Source of the DNA: Microplitis mediator
Taxonomy: Eukaryota; Arthropoda; Insecta; Hymenoptera; Braconidae
NCBI RefSeq assembly: GCF_029852145.1
Contig: NC_079974.1
Coordinates: 19,632,082-19,696,081 of the forward strand
DNA length: 64,000 bases
Direction of reading: 5' to 3'
The first letter of the stretch is position 1. Each line of letters opens with the position of its first letter. Under the pieces are notes generated by a model. It was given only the letters and a program-made list of their open reading frames with translations. It searched no databases and had not been told where the DNA came from. Positions 48,762 through 62,500 of the stretch are shown here, in pieces. The position numbers and the translations under genes are program-made.

Positions 48762-49390
48762 CCCTGGTGCATTCGAATCACGATAATTTATCGCATGTTG
48801 TTGTAATTTTTTGTAAAATACGGTATTTCGACGGCAAATTTTGTTGCAACTTACGGCAATTTACAGTAATAACCGGTACTTTACCGCGAATTTCGGAAAA
48901 ATGTGAGAATTTACCGTAACATGCAGCATTTTTACCGTAAGCGCTGTATGTTTTTTTATTTTTACAGTGCAATACTTCATTTTACGGTAAAATACTGCAG
49001 GCTTGTCGCAATGTTACGGTAAATTACCGTTCTCTTACTACAAATTTACGAAAAAATACCGTACTATTGCTGTGAAATGCCGCAAGTTTACCGTAAAATA
49101 CCGGATTTTTACCGTAAATTACAGTATTTTACCGTGAATTACGACAAAATACGGGAATTTACCGTACTTTGCGACATTTCAACCGTAAGCACCGAATGTT
49201 TTTTTGTTTTTACAGTGCAATATTTCATTTTACGGTAAAATACTGCAGGTTTGCCGCAGTGTTACAGTAAATTACCGTCCTCATTCTGCAAATTTACGGT
49301 AAAAATATCGTACTTTCGCCGTAAAATACCGTACGTTTACCGCAAAATACCGTAAATTGCGGTAATTACCGTAATTCGCATCCGCCAGGG
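48762..49390. repeat. 629-bp MITE built of CGGTAAAATAC palindromes
   Basis: The ends are inverted: CCCTGGTGCATTCGAATCAC on the left, GTAATTCGCATCCGCCAGGG on the right. The interior is dozens of short repeats of the TTTACGGTAAAATACCGTA type. Two longer near-identical internal blocks contain GTTTTTTTGTTTTTACAGTG or a close variant (about 48,945 and 49,198), about 250 bp apart. It is non-coding. Confidence 0.7.
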
Positions 49391-50460
49391 AGATCGATTT
49401 TTTCATTTTTAATTTTTCATTTTTTAAAAGTTAACTTATTTATTTAATTTTAAATGCGCTTAAACACATGACGATTCGGTGGAGTGCAAAACATTTACGC
49501 GCACCCTTCGTATTACTTTTATACACTCTAGATATATTCATAACTTAATGGCTCAGTCTATCTAGAATCGCGAATATCACTAATTCATTATAACAGTAGT
49601 ATGGCAAGTATTTTCCTCTGAGTTTCGTCAACGTGCATTATACAGTCCCACTGTTTTATTTACTTAAATTTCCCTAAATTATTATATATTTTATTTTATT
49701 AGTTTAGTTTAGTTTTTTTTTTTTTGTTTCATTTTCTCCTGCATTCGTATTAACCGCCTGTACATAAATAATCGTTAGGCCATTCCACACCATTTATTGT
49801 ATCTCAATATTTAGCACAATCTTTAACAAATTTTTACTTTTACTTAATTGTTTTTTAAATATAATTCACGTCATCAGTAATAACATACGATTTAAATAAA
49901 GCGTTACTAATTTTAATAATTTAATAAATTACATAATTTATTATTCTTTGCAATTACTTATATTCTCGCCACACACTCGCTATACACATTATTATCGTCG
50001 TTAAAACGTTTTTTTTATTTAATGCCTGGTATTTTTATCTTTTTTTTATCGGCGGCTAAATTTTTTAAATGTGGATGTGTAAGTTTTTTTTGTGTCGTGT
50101 GTATGTGTGCTGAAGCTCAAGCGATTGCGAATATTTCACAGTAATGCACCAAAAAATTTAATTTGTAATTTTGAAATTTAGTAAATGTCACTCGCGGTAA
50201 CATAAAATTTGATATGAAATTTATAATTATTTTATTAGGAAGTATATTTTAAATAAAATTTATAAAATTTATGGCAGTTTTCCAGCGTTCGTAGTGATGC
50301 TTTTTACGTAGAAAAATAAATCGTAGAAAATACATAGGAAATCTGTCTTCGTACAAAGCACAGGCGAACTTCGAAAGCTGGACTGCTTTTAAGGAAGCTA
50401 CAGTTTTATTTTTCTTATAAATTCAATTAATATTTATAAATTTCAAAATAAAATTAACCC
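49391..50460. other. A/T-rich spacer
   Basis: No gene and no repeat that I can delimit. A mixed-composition segment near 50,280-50,400 has no recognisable reading frame. Confidence 0.3.
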
Positions 50461-51010
50461 CTGATTAAATAACTTAATTCGACCGAATTAAAAATTTTAA
50501 TTCTGTTATATTCTGTCGAATTTTGCAAAACACAATTGAAAATTTGAATTTGAATTAAACAGAATAAAACCGATTTAAAAATTTCAAACTCGTTTTAATT
50601 CAGTTTAATTCGGAATCAGAACCGAAAATTGGAGAATTATTTTCGAATTAATCAGAATTAAACCGAATAGGATTATTTAAATTCGTTTTAATTCAGTTTA
50701 ATTCGCATTCAGAACCAGAAATTGGAGAATTATTTTCGAATTAATCAGAATTAAACCGAATAGGATTATTTAAATTCGTTTTAATTCAGTTTAATTCGCA
50801 TTCAGAACCGGAAATTGGAGAATTATTTTCGAATTAATCAGAATTAAACCGAATAGAATTATTTTAATTTGTTTTAATTTTGACAAATTCTGGTTTTCTT
50901 GCCGAATTAGACAGAATTCATTTTTAAGTTAGGTATCGAATTAACAGAATTTATCAGAATTAAAAATTTAATTCTGTTTAATTCGATCGAATTCAGTTGT
51001 TTAATCAGTG
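50461..51010. repeat. Inverted-repeat element with 93-bp tandem units
   Basis: The left end CTGATTAAATAACTTAATTC is mirrored at the right end (GAATTCAGTTGTTTAATCAG). The interior contains three tandem copies of a 93-bp unit, starting at about 50618, 50711 and 50804 (AGAACCGAAAATTGGAGAAT and variants). The whole is composed of GAATTAAAACNGAATT-like words. Confidence 0.7.
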
Positions 51011-53983
51011 ATTATTTCACAAACTCTGACCCAATTTTTATTTCAAAATCAATTTAATCCTGATCTTACATTTATTTTTGTTAATTGACAATTTAATTTT
51101 AATTATTTTTTTATCAAATAAAAAAAGAAATTTAATTTAAATTTAGTCGTCAATTCAAGTATGGACTTTAATTAATTTTCACTTTGTAAAATAAGTTGGC
51201 GCATTCTGTGTATTCTATATCACATGCACACCTCACAGTATAATTTAACGCCGGTGCATGAGAATTCAGCGTTTTTATTTATTTATTTTTTTTCTATTTA
51301 TTTTTTTTACTTTACATATTTTTTTTAATTATTACTCTCTTATTATATAATTCATCATTGCATTACCGATTGCTACAACTAATTATTATTATTATAATTA
51401 TTATATTATTATATATAAGTGTAATATTTACGGCAAATTGGAGCGGCATACCGTAAATTTTATACTCGTTTTTTATTTATTATTAATAATTATTTTTTTT
51501 TTAATTTATTTGTCAACCCTATTTATATACACGTTTTTTTTAAACCTGTGCGCTTGTGTACCATTTTAAATTACAGCTATTTAATAAATACAATATAATT
51601 ACGCGCAAGTTACTAATGTGTAAGAAAAAAATTATCATATATTTTTATCTTTATATATTTATATATGTATGTATATATAAATGTTTCGATTGTTTTGTTG
51701 AATTTTTTTTTCAATTTCTAAAAGGAATCACGCTTATTATCATTTACTTATAAATAATTAAATTTTAATTGTAATTAATTTTTGTTTTTTTATATAATTA
51801 GTGTAAGCGATAATTGTGCGCGCGATGTACACAAATGCGCACAGGTATTATTTTTATTTAAACTTTTTACTATTTTTTTTAATATTTATTCAGATATATA
51901 AATTACAGCGGTTAGAAAATGATCGTTTCTCAACTATATGTTGCTTATTTATATCCTTTGATACTTTTTTTTTAACTTTATGGTTACAATTCTTATTAAT
52001 TATTTTTTTTCATCGATTTCTGTTTATTCACATTTATCCCGTCCTTTAGTTTTGTATATTTATTTTTTTTCAAGTCTCTGAGCGTTTTTTTTTTTTACAA
52101 ATTCCATTTACCAGATTACAGTTAATTGGCATAATCATTTTTTTTATATTATTTTAAATAAAAGAAATAAATTTTTATATAAATTGTGATATGCGATAAT
52201 CGACACTTTAGTCATTCCACGCATTTATTTGAAACACTAATTAATCACACCCCCGATTATTTCGATCGGCTTCTTAATTTATTTATTTTTAAATATCATC
52301 TTTATCTTCATCTTACAACCCGTCATATATTTTTACGACTTTTAAATTTATCATTTCAATTATGCATTTTTTATATATATTTTTTTAGTCATCGACTTTA
52401 TTAAGTATTCGATCAATAGAAATTTTTTTTTTTTTTTTAAATATTTTAAGCTCGACATTGAACGCAACAAAATGTATGAAAAAAAATGACTCATGATTTT
52501 ATTTTTTACTTAAAAAAATTTTTTAAAAATAAATTTATCAGTAGCAATATATATAAATTTTAATCATAAGTACAGCAGGTGATTTAGTAATGAAGAGGGA
52601 AAGAATAAAATATTATCAGACACTAATTGGACGGGTGGGATATTCTATTACTGACACTTTCATACTCCAAGATCCTTAAAATTTTTTTTTTTTTTTTAAA
52701 TAAAATGAATAATAAATTTAAATTAATTAAATAATCGAATAATTATATCATTACAACCGTTGAATTATTAAATATAATAATTTATAATATTTCTCACTTG
52801 GTTTGAATCACCAGATTATTGATCCGCGATAATCAATTAAATAATTATCAGTGCGATTAACAATTAAGGATTCACAGATTCCATTTAATACTTCAACCTT
52901 TGTTTTATGTACAACCCATGTCATTTTTTATACAATAAATATAATTTATCTGTTAATGCGTCAATGGTTCAGTTACATATTTATATTTTATATGTATGTT
53001 CAACTCACACTATCTGATATAGAATTATATGAATTTATGTTATCATTTATTAAATTTTTTTTACATACAATTTATAGTAATTAGTAGTAACAGTACAGTC
53101 GCTAAGGCATTTTTTAATGGCAAGTATGCATGTGCACTATGAGGGGTACTTTGATAAATTTATTTATTACGCCTAAAAATATCAGACGCATTTTATTTTT
53201 TTTACTTAAAAATTTTGTACTTTTTCCTAATTCGACTTTTATTGGAATTTATTTTTTATTTAAATAATTTAACTGTCGAAAAAATGCAGCTATGGGAAAG
53301 TACTAAGCCAGCAATTTTCAACATTTCTTTCATTCATATATTTATTATCTTTCATTATTAAATTATTTTTAATATGACTATTTAATATTTTAATTTTATT
53401 TTAATTATAAATAAAAATTTTTGATGACAGAAGATCTTAATTAATTATTTATTACATTAGAAAATGATAAGAATTCTTTTATTATTTAAAAAAAAAAAAT
53501 GTCTGAGTAATTTGAGAGAAAATTTAAAAAATCAGTGAAAATATATAGCTTTGATCCGACACAAAATAATTTATATATTTTTATATTAAATATTTATGAG
53601 AACTATTAAATAAAATCATGTTCTTAGTATTTTAATAAATTATATTAACATATTTTTATAATAATGCCGTTCGAGAATTCGGGGGTGCGTATTTAATAAC
53701 ACTCATATTTTAATTTTATATTTTTTATGAAACAGCCTCAGAAATAATATAGAGTAGCACTTTTTTTTGTATTTTGAATTTTTTTATATAATCATTAATC
53801 ACGCGAGAAGTGCCATCAGCGGGGAATTGGTTACATATTTTGCCTGGATTTGGCTTCTGACCTCACCACAACAGGCATTCGTATAAAATTGACGCTGAGT
53901 GATATATTATTGTTTTTTTTTTTATTATAATTTTTTTTTTTTCGATTTATCATTCTTGCTATTATTTTTTAAACTTTTGTTCA

Positions 53984-54059
<76 letters not shown>

Positions 54060-55390
54060 ATTGTTATTATTAATTTTATTATTATTATAATTAGTATTAA
54101 TATTATTATTATTGTTATTATTACTAATATTATTATTATTATTATTATTATACAAGGCGCGCTATCGCGAATTTTATTATTATATTTAGGGAAGAATATA
54201 AAAATAGCTCACATGGTGTGATGGTGCGCCCGGCTGGATTTTACCATTGAATTTAAAATGACCGAAACATTTTTACTTTATAAATAATAATTATTTTTTT
54301 TTTCAATTAAAAAAATCAAATGTTGAAAGCGCGAAATTTAATGAAAGCGCGAAATTTATCATACGGAAGCATTAAAAAAATTATTCGCGTTTCTGTAACT
54401 ACATAATCAACTATTACACAGGTTTTAAATTGAATTTTAATTTTTGAATTAAAAAAAAAAATGAATATGAAAAAAATTTTTAGTTCTGATAAATAAATAA
54501 AATTTGATTCATTTTAATTTCGGAAATAACCAGCTCTGCACGAGCGTAATTGATATTCAGTATTAGTCTCACAGCATGTAAATTGAAAAATAATCGATAT
54601 ACGTTTCAATTACTTTTCTCATATTTCAATTATAAAATATATCATAATCATAATAATAATAATCTATTTTATGTAATAACTTTAATAATAAAAATGATAG
54701 TAACATTAATAATTAATAATTATAATAATTTGTTTGCCTAGTAATTGAATAGAATCTACAGTATGTTGCTGACTAATCAAAGCCAATATATATCACGAAT
54801 TGATTGATAATCGTGCAACATAATTGGCTAAATACTAGATTATTATTTAAATTTATTTAAAAAAAATATTTATTTTTCGGTCTCTTAAATTTTCATTATC
54901 TCGCTGTTTCATTTCACTTTTTAACTTTTATTATTCATATATATGTTTTATGTTTATGTCGTATGTATGTGTGTTATTTATTTATGTACGCGAATAAATA
55001 AGTTTTTGTGCGAATCTGAAAATTTCTATTTTTTAAAAATTACACGTGTTCACAGATTTTATTTCCTACTCACTTTTGTTGGTTGATTTTTTAATTATTT
55101 ATTATATTTATTCATTTATTTATTTACATATATATATAGGTACTTATTAAACTAGAGATCGACCGAATCTCATTTTCTCATTGACTTGTTCCTAATTTAT
55201 TATTATTTTATACTTTATTTATAATTTATCATTATTAATTTGTATATTAGGCATTAATATAAAGATTTAATTAATAAAACAAGTTAAGATAATATAAATA
55301 TACATAATGTCGCTTGCAATTCTGTCTAGGCACTGTCTACATATTTATAAATATATCATAATAATTAAATAATAATAATAATAATAATAA
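51011..55390. other. Gene-poor A/T-rich region
   Basis: No convincing gene. Poly-T tracts, TATA runs and TTA repeats dominate. A (TTA)n microsatellite lies at 53,991-54,058, with further imperfect TTA repeats to 54,150. Short open frames here are low-complexity (Asn, Ile, Phe, Tyr) and lack coding character. Confidence 0.4.
53991..54150. repeat. (TTA)n microsatellite
   Basis: A near-perfect TTA/ATT tandem array of about 23 units is followed by an interrupted array of the same motif. Any apparent poly-Asn reading frame on the other strand is a consequence of the repeat. Confidence 0.9.
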
Positions 55391-55391
55391 T

Positions 55392-56368
55392 ACACTGTAA
55401 AAAAGCGGTGTTAAAATGAAATAACACTGGAGTAGGCGGTGCAGTTTGGCGGTGTTAAAATACGGGTGTTAAATCGGTGTAAAAAAAAATTCCACGTATA
55501 GAAATTAGAAAAAAAATGTATTACATATAAAAAAATATGAAAATTTAATGAATATCGTCTGGAGGAAATTTAAATTTTGCTTTGTAGTTATTTAAATAAT
55601 TATTTATGTTATGCAGAATTTATTTAAAGATTACACAATTTTACGCCCACGGGACGTCTACGGTTTCCGTGGCGCCACCAAATGATCGCGAATTCTTGTA
55701 GAACTCGACGAAATAAGACTCTTTTTCAAATAGCTATCTTCTTCAGAAATGGGCTGATTCAGACGTTTTTTTTTTTTTCAAAATTTTCATCCTTAAGAGG
55801 ATACGCTACCGGGCTTCTTTCTCACACTCAGAAAAATAAACGGGACTATTTTTGTTGCAGTCGTTAAGTAAATGAGAATTTTAAAACAATTTTTCTCGGA
55901 GACGAATTAGAATTTTTGAAAATACGAAATTTCTAGCCTAGTGTTTGTCCGTAAATTAAATTGAATTGAAAATCGGTTATCGTTACTCCTTAAACGCACT
56001 CCGGAAAAAAATTAAAAAAAATTGAAGATATTAAAATCTATGAAATATTTTACTTTTTTGAAAAAATCGCATTTTTCTCGAAATCCATTTTTCTCAAAAA
56101 CTAAGCGAAATATCGAAAAATTTCATTCTTTAAGAAAGTATTATTTCGTCTTCTACAAAAATTCACGGTCATTTAGCAGCACCACGGAAACCGTAGAATC
56201 CCCAGAATATTCACAAAGTTAAATATTTTCAACACCGATAAATATTTTAACACTGGGAAATTTTTTTAACACCGGTAAAGAATATTTACACCTTCAACGG
56301 TGTTATTTTAACACCGACAATTTTAACACCTACATCACCTGAACTTATCCCGGTTTTTTTTTACAGTG
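55392..56368. repeat. CACTGTAAAAAA/GGTGTTAAAA element with a nested element
   Basis: The outer ends are CACTGTAAAAAAGCGGTGTT and ...CCCGGTTTTTTTTTACAGTG, with many GGTGTTAAAA or inverted TTTTAACACC words. Nested inside, about 55,640-56,200 has its own arms: CTACGGTTTCCGTGGCGCCA... on the left and ...CACCACGGAAACCGTAG on the right, continuing for about 70 bp of imperfect pairing. No transposase is seen. Confidence 0.7.
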
Positions 56369-57405
56369 TAATATTAATAATTATGATAAAAATGAAAAAA
56401 TAAGTTAATAATGATAATAATAATAGTAATAATAACAATAATAATAATAATAGAAATAGTAATAATAATAATAAAAATAGTAATAATAATAATAATGAAT
56501 AAATAAATTATAATCACAAAGTTAATAAAAATTTATCTTGCGACATTACAAACGTTATGGCTTTATTTACATATTTATTTTTTAAAATATCAATAAATAT
56601 TAATATATCTCTATAATTGCCTAATAATGCGGTAGTTGTAATCGTAATCTATTTATCATAACAGTCACTATATAGTATTTATTTATTTCTCTGCACTATT
56701 TGTACTTGATTATAGTACACTGCATTATTTTAAAATTTTTAAAACTAGTAAAAAGATATTATTTATTTTATTCCTTTGTCACTTAGTTGCACGTATCAAT
56801 AATATTTATTTTCATTCGTTTTTATTTATTTATTTATTATTAATATACTTTTTATTATTTAATTGTAATCATTGACCCGAAGAACTCTTAACAACATAAC
56901 ATAGTTCCGGGTCATTATCATCACTTACTGTGTCTTGATTTTAAACAGTTTTTTTATAATTATTATTTATATTTAGATTTTTTAAATTGTCTGTTTTTTT
57001 TTTCTCAGTAATCACACGATACTTCCACCTGTTTCATTATTATTTTTTATATATTTATAAACCTGTTAAAAATATGATTTATAATATATATATTATAATT
57101 ATTATATATATTAAAGTTCATGTTGCTCACGTATAATCGTTGAGTTTAATAATCGCCACTTAAAATTTTAAATTATCAATTCGTTATCTTTCTCTCGAAG
57201 TTAATAGTGAAGATGAGCTGCTTTTGAGGTAACTTCAATTGGCACGACATCCGGTGTAATTACGTCGGTGAAATGTATCAAAGTAAAAGTTTTAGTGCCA
57301 AGTTGAGTCTAGTGGGTGTATGTGGATGTTGGCTGGATGGTGGAATTCAGAAAAAGGATACAAGAGGAAGTCGTTAATGAGTTTGAGTGAGTGAGCGAGA
57401 ATCAG
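56369..57405. other. A/T-rich spacer with TAA microsatellites
   Basis: (AATAAT)n repeats at 56,400-56,500 and A/T-rich spacer. The last 200 bases are less A/T-rich with a purine-rich (GAGAGA) run from 57,410. This may be part of the 3' UTR of the Ih channel gene on the - strand. Confidence 0.3.
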
Positions 57406-57690
57406 CTAGAAGAGAGGAGAGAAGATACTGATAGAAAGAGAGAGAGAGAGAGAGATGTTGATGTAGAGAGCATAATTTTGTGTGCTTGAGATTAGATGAT
57501 TCTTCCGTACTGGTGGAAATCTCGCAGACACTGAGAATTGGAGCAGTTGTGCAGCAGCTAGAGCATTATTGCCCACAACAGCAGCATCAGTACCGCTCCG
57601 TATGCTAGTAAGACGAGTGTCGTCATTGATACGAATCCTTGTGAAATGTATCACTTTTGTGGAAGATTCTGCGGTCTTCACGTTGTAAAT
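57406..57690 (-). other. Candidate 3'-terminal exon of the Ih channel gene
   Basis: On the - strand this block is open for about 90 codons and is clearly richer in G+C than its surroundings. The peptide contains RIRINDDTRLTSIRSGTDAA and a low-complexity Leu/Ser/Ile tail caused by a GAGAGA repeat. It lies downstream of the last certain Ih exon, which ends in phase 0. A phase-0 acceptor (AAG before the codon for Ile or Thr) exists but has a poor pyrimidine tract. I do not recognise the sequence as a known HCN tail. Confidence 0.25.
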
Positions 57691-58480
57691 CTTGACTTGC
57701 GAAATTATTTTCGGATTTTGGCCTTGGTAATAGACCCGTTGGAAGTGTTCTCATTTCTAAGCTATGGACCTAAAATTTTAATATTTTATGTCAGTAATTA
57801 TTACCTACAAGTACTAATGGATACTTCCATTATTAAACAAGTCTATTGGAAATGGGTGTAATCCAAAGCTTTTACAATCATTTATTTATTCATACGATTA
57901 AAATCAACTGAAATGAGCAATAATGTTGTAAAATTTGAGACAATGTTTCCATAATTTTAAAGTATTAACTATTTGTTGTATGTTAGTCATCTATATTAAT
58001 ACTTTGAAACTGCAGTCAATTCATTTCTTCTACTTTAGATTATAGTTTTATATAAATTTTTGTTGTGAAAGATTCCTTGTTAATTTGAAAAAAGAATGGA
58101 AGGATAAACTTCTTTTCAAAATTATTAAAATTTAAACAAAAAATATTACCATATATAGTCTAGATTTTTAGAAAATTTTCTGAAGACTAGAAAAAATTTC
58201 TTGCCCAAAAAAAATTTTTGTTTTCAATTTATAATTTAAAGGAATTTCTTTCTGTGTACGAAATAATTATCAGTACGTAAATTTATAAATTTTCTAGTTT
58301 TATTTTAATTTTGTCTTCAGATGTTAATTAGGAGGCAGTTTTTTCAAAATTATCTATAGCTTCTTCATAGTATCATTTATTGTGTCACTCAATTTTAGTA
58401 CTGCAAAGCTATTGGCTAATGATGAACCAATCACGAGAGAAGATATTAAGAGACTGCAGTTTTGAAATATTTGAGGTATT

Positions 58481-59170
58481 TCGACCAGATACCTGTCAAA
58501 AACTTGCCAAAAACACTAATTTCACATAACAAAACATTTCAATTAATAATAATATAATTTATTTAAAGCCGTAAGATGGACGGTGGTGTCTGAAGGTTCA
58601 CCTAAAGTTTACAAGTTCAATGATATTCATGCTTGTAAACTTTGACTACTTGAAACCGGTTATTTGTCAGGATTCAGTCAGTAATCTATCGGTCATCAAT
58701 CAGTCATCTCGATGGAAAGTCTATAGAAAGTGTCTGGAAAGTGTCTAGAAGTGTCTGGAAAGTGTCTGGGAAGTGTCTTTCGGACACATTTCGACCAGAT
58801 ACCTGTCAAAAACTTGCCAAAAACACTAATTTCACATAATAAAATATTTCAATTAATAATAATATAATTTATTTAAAGCCGTATGATGGACGGTGGTGTC
58901 TGGAGGTTCACCTAAAGTTTACAAGTCCAATGATATTCATGCTTGTAAACTTTGACTACTTGAAATCGGTTATTTGTCAGTATTCAGTCAGTAATCTATC
59001 GGTCATCAACCAGTCATCTCGATGGAAAGTCTATAGAAAGTGGCTGGGAAGTGTCTGGGAAAGTGTCTCGGACACATTTCGACCAGATAGATATCTGTCA
59101 AAAACTTGCCAAAAACTAATTTCACATAATAAAACATTTCGATTAATAATAATATATCGCCGTGAATTAA
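58481..59170. repeat. Tandem duplication of a ~310-bp unit
   Basis: The unit starting TCGACCAGATACCTGTCAAA occurs at 58481 and 58791 (310 bp apart) and, truncated, at 59079. The copies are nearly identical (about 95% by eye), so the duplication is recent. Each contains an imperfect array of GAAAGTGTCTG words near its end. It lies in the 3' part of the Ih gene, probably intronic. No coding potential. Confidence 0.85.
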
Positions 59171-59559
59171 AAATTGGTAGTTATTCATTTGAGAATTTAA
59201 ATTGAAAATTTTAATTACGAGTGTATTTAATATTGAAAATCAACTCGACATAAATACTTAAGTAAAATAAATTTTTGAACTGTAAAGTTTTAAAGCGACA
59301 TGATAATTTAATTTGAAATACTGAGCTTCGGATTAATGTAACCTAAATCAAAATTTAATGCATTGTAAAAAGCTTTGGTAGTACACAATTATAAAAAATT
59401 TTGAATTTTGATCGTATAACAACAAAAAAAAATAAATTAAAAATAACAACTTAGTGTTAATAGATTAGTCACTAATGTTTTAATGAATGAGTTATTTGTT
59501 AATGAGTTGTGAAAAAATGAGACATTTTTCGCTGAAAAAATTAACAAGATAAGAATTAC

Positions 59560-62500
59560 CGATTCTTCACTAGCACTCGCGTGTGCCGCTTGCTCGGCAA
59601 GTGCATTAACGACCGCATTTATCGTTTTCGATTCACTACCAAGATCCTCCTCACGATGCGCCACCAAATTTGGATTTTTTCCAATTTTGTTCAACCTGTA
59701 GAGAAATATATAACAATATTAAGCGTAGGGAATGTTGCAAAGGACACAACCAACGATTATTATCGCAAAACGCATAAAAACCCTTGCAGGACTCAGTTAA
59801 AATTTTTTTATTTTCCATAAAAATAAAAACTATTAAATTCAAATATTCATAAAAAGTTCTTTACTTTAATTGTCTTGCAAAAGTTTTTGGTAATGACGGA
59901 CCGGTGGATCGATTTAAAATAAATATTCAAAAACGCCAACCAACACAAGTATGCATGATGATTATATATGTGTATAAATATTTCCTTCAATTTTTTTATT
60001 CTTTCTCCCTCTCGCTCTCTTTCCCCCACTCTCTGTATCTCTCTACTGATATTATTACAACTTTAATTACTTTATATAAAATTTTATATGAAAACTTTTC
60101 CTATTAAATAAACCCGTCAACTTATAATTATAACTTGGAAATATTCAAACACATATAATGCTTATAAACCGGCCGGGCCAAGAGAGATAATCATAAAGAT
60201 CAAGTAATAATATTTAACAAATAATAAATATTATAAGTATAAGTATAACATACATATATATACACTGTAAAAAAATCGGCAGTGAATTCGAAATGATTAC
60301 GGATTTTATTTAAATCCGAATTCACTCCGATTCAGAGTTTTAATATTAAAATAAACTTTCCTTCGAAGTAAATTTCACTCCGAGGGGATTAAATAAATAA
60401 ACAGTCATCCGTTCCGGATTTAATCTGCACCCGGGTCGAAAAATTTGATCTGATTTTAGTCTAACTGGACTGTATTTGGACTACTTGGCCTGTTATTGAA
60501 CTTCTATAAAAATTTGAATCTGTTTTTGATCTACCCGGACCGAAAAATTTGATCTGATTTTAGTCTTATTGGACTATTTGATCTGTTTTTGATCTTTTAC
60601 AAAAATTTTAAGCTGTTTTCGACCTGTTATTTTAAAAAACAATTGTGTTACGGGCAGACAAAATTAGATTGATTCTTGAACTTTGAAAATTTTAGTTCTG
60701 AAAATTTGCAAGGACAAAACTAGATTAAATCATGGACTTATAAAATTTTTATTTATGGGCAATATTTATAAGAAAAATATTAAGTTACAGAATTGATTAT
60801 GTTTTGCTTACTATTTATTTAGTATCTTTTGTTTAAAAATGTCGGCAGTTAATGAAAGTTTGACAGCTTAATTTTTAGTTTTCTTGAATGAATATTTATA
60901 GCATTGAATAAAAGTGATAAAATGACTCTTAAAATGTCAAGAAATTTTGCTTATTTACTTTATAAAATTGAAAATATTTTGGCAATAGAAAACATCAAAA
61001 TTCTTGTGCATTACGGAAGCGCATTAGCATGTTTCAAATACCAAGAAAATTGAAATAAATTTATAAATCTTGATTATTATTATCATTATTTATATTTATA
61101 AAAAGTCCTGTTTTTGTCCTTAAAAACAATTGAACACAGACCAATAATTATAATAAAAAAGTCTGTTTTTAGTCTAAACCCGATTTAAAACAGACCAAAT
61201 ATCATACGAAAATAAGTCTGATATTTGCCTGGATAATGACTACTACGGACAAAAACAGATTAAATTCCTATATAAAATGAATACGATTTATAAACTTGAA
61301 TTGAAAAAAAAATATTTGAATTTATCATTTATTTTAAAACAGATCTAATTTTTTGACCCGAGCATTCACTCCGCAAAATTTTTACAGTGTACATACTATT
61401 ACTTTCACTTATGAATACAGATTAAAGTTAAATAGAATACAGATTAACAATTAATATGTACACATTTATATTATAAAAAGACATTGATAATTGAAATATA
61501 TATATAGATATAAAAATATTGAGCTCTACTACTGGCAGCTGTGGCGAAAGCTTTGGCGCTTAGCGTGATAAACGCAAGCGATATTTATGCGCGATTAATC
61601 TATAATTATTATTATTATACATATATGTAAATAGACAAACTCATAATTCACATATTGCTTAATATACAATGTGATTTGAGTTCTGTCCCTCTTGGTGTAA
61701 TCACAAAGTCTGAAATTTTTTTTTTGTCATACAAAAAATAAAATAATTAGACTTCGTCTTAATTACCCGGCGGCAAACATAAAAGCCTCGCGAAACTTTC
61801 TTTTTTTTCTATAATAATTGTATATATATTTAATAAATTAGTAATTGATATTGAACATTAATCAGTGATTAATTTGTTGATATATTTTTTTAGAGATCGT
61901 TATATAGTTAGTATAGAAAATATAAATAGTTTGATAAAGAAAGCGCGAGTACATTGATAAGCAAAGCACAAATAAAGTCGAAACACCCATTGGGATAATA
62001 ATAAATAAGATAGTAATCCCGGGTCGAAATTTAAATCGTAGATTGAAATTTCCAGACTTTGAAAACGTAAATCCAACTTTTGAAGACGTAAATAGACGTA
62101 AAAATGGATTTTAGATGTAGTAGACGGACGAAACCGTAAAAAAGGCGCGTAATCGTAGACACCTTTCAAATCTTGCAATAAAAAAATTAAATTGTATTGG
62201 AAACATTTCATTACCAAAAAAGCATCCAGCAGCCAGAAGAGAAATAAAAATTTTCAGTAGTTTTTGAAAAATATTGGGCCTTGCAGATAACTAGACCCTA
62301 TACTCTCTAAACTAGTTCACGAGCCATCAGTCGAGTTATCTCCTGCAAAGCCCAATATTTTTCAAGAACTACACTGAGAAAAAAAAATACTATTTTCCAA
62401 ACAAGAATTTCTTTGTTCAAGAAGTCCGTTCAAAATATTTATTATATTATTATTAATTATCAATTTCTTGAGAAAAGAGCATCAAATTTATTTTTGTTAT

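Noticed and set aside
48762..49390. Regularly spaced repeats suggesting a CRISPR-like array
   Set aside because: The sequence is eukaryotic, and the repeats are degenerate, overlapping and lack unique spacers. Inverted ends mark it as a MITE.
53925..54155. Poly-Asn open frame on the - strand
   Set aside because: It is the translation of a (TTA)n microsatellite; there is no start context or coding character.
59437..59559. Extension of the Ih exon past 59560 as coding sequence
   Set aside because: A good donor (TCG|GTAATT) ends the exon, and the downstream residues are low-complexity and intron-like.
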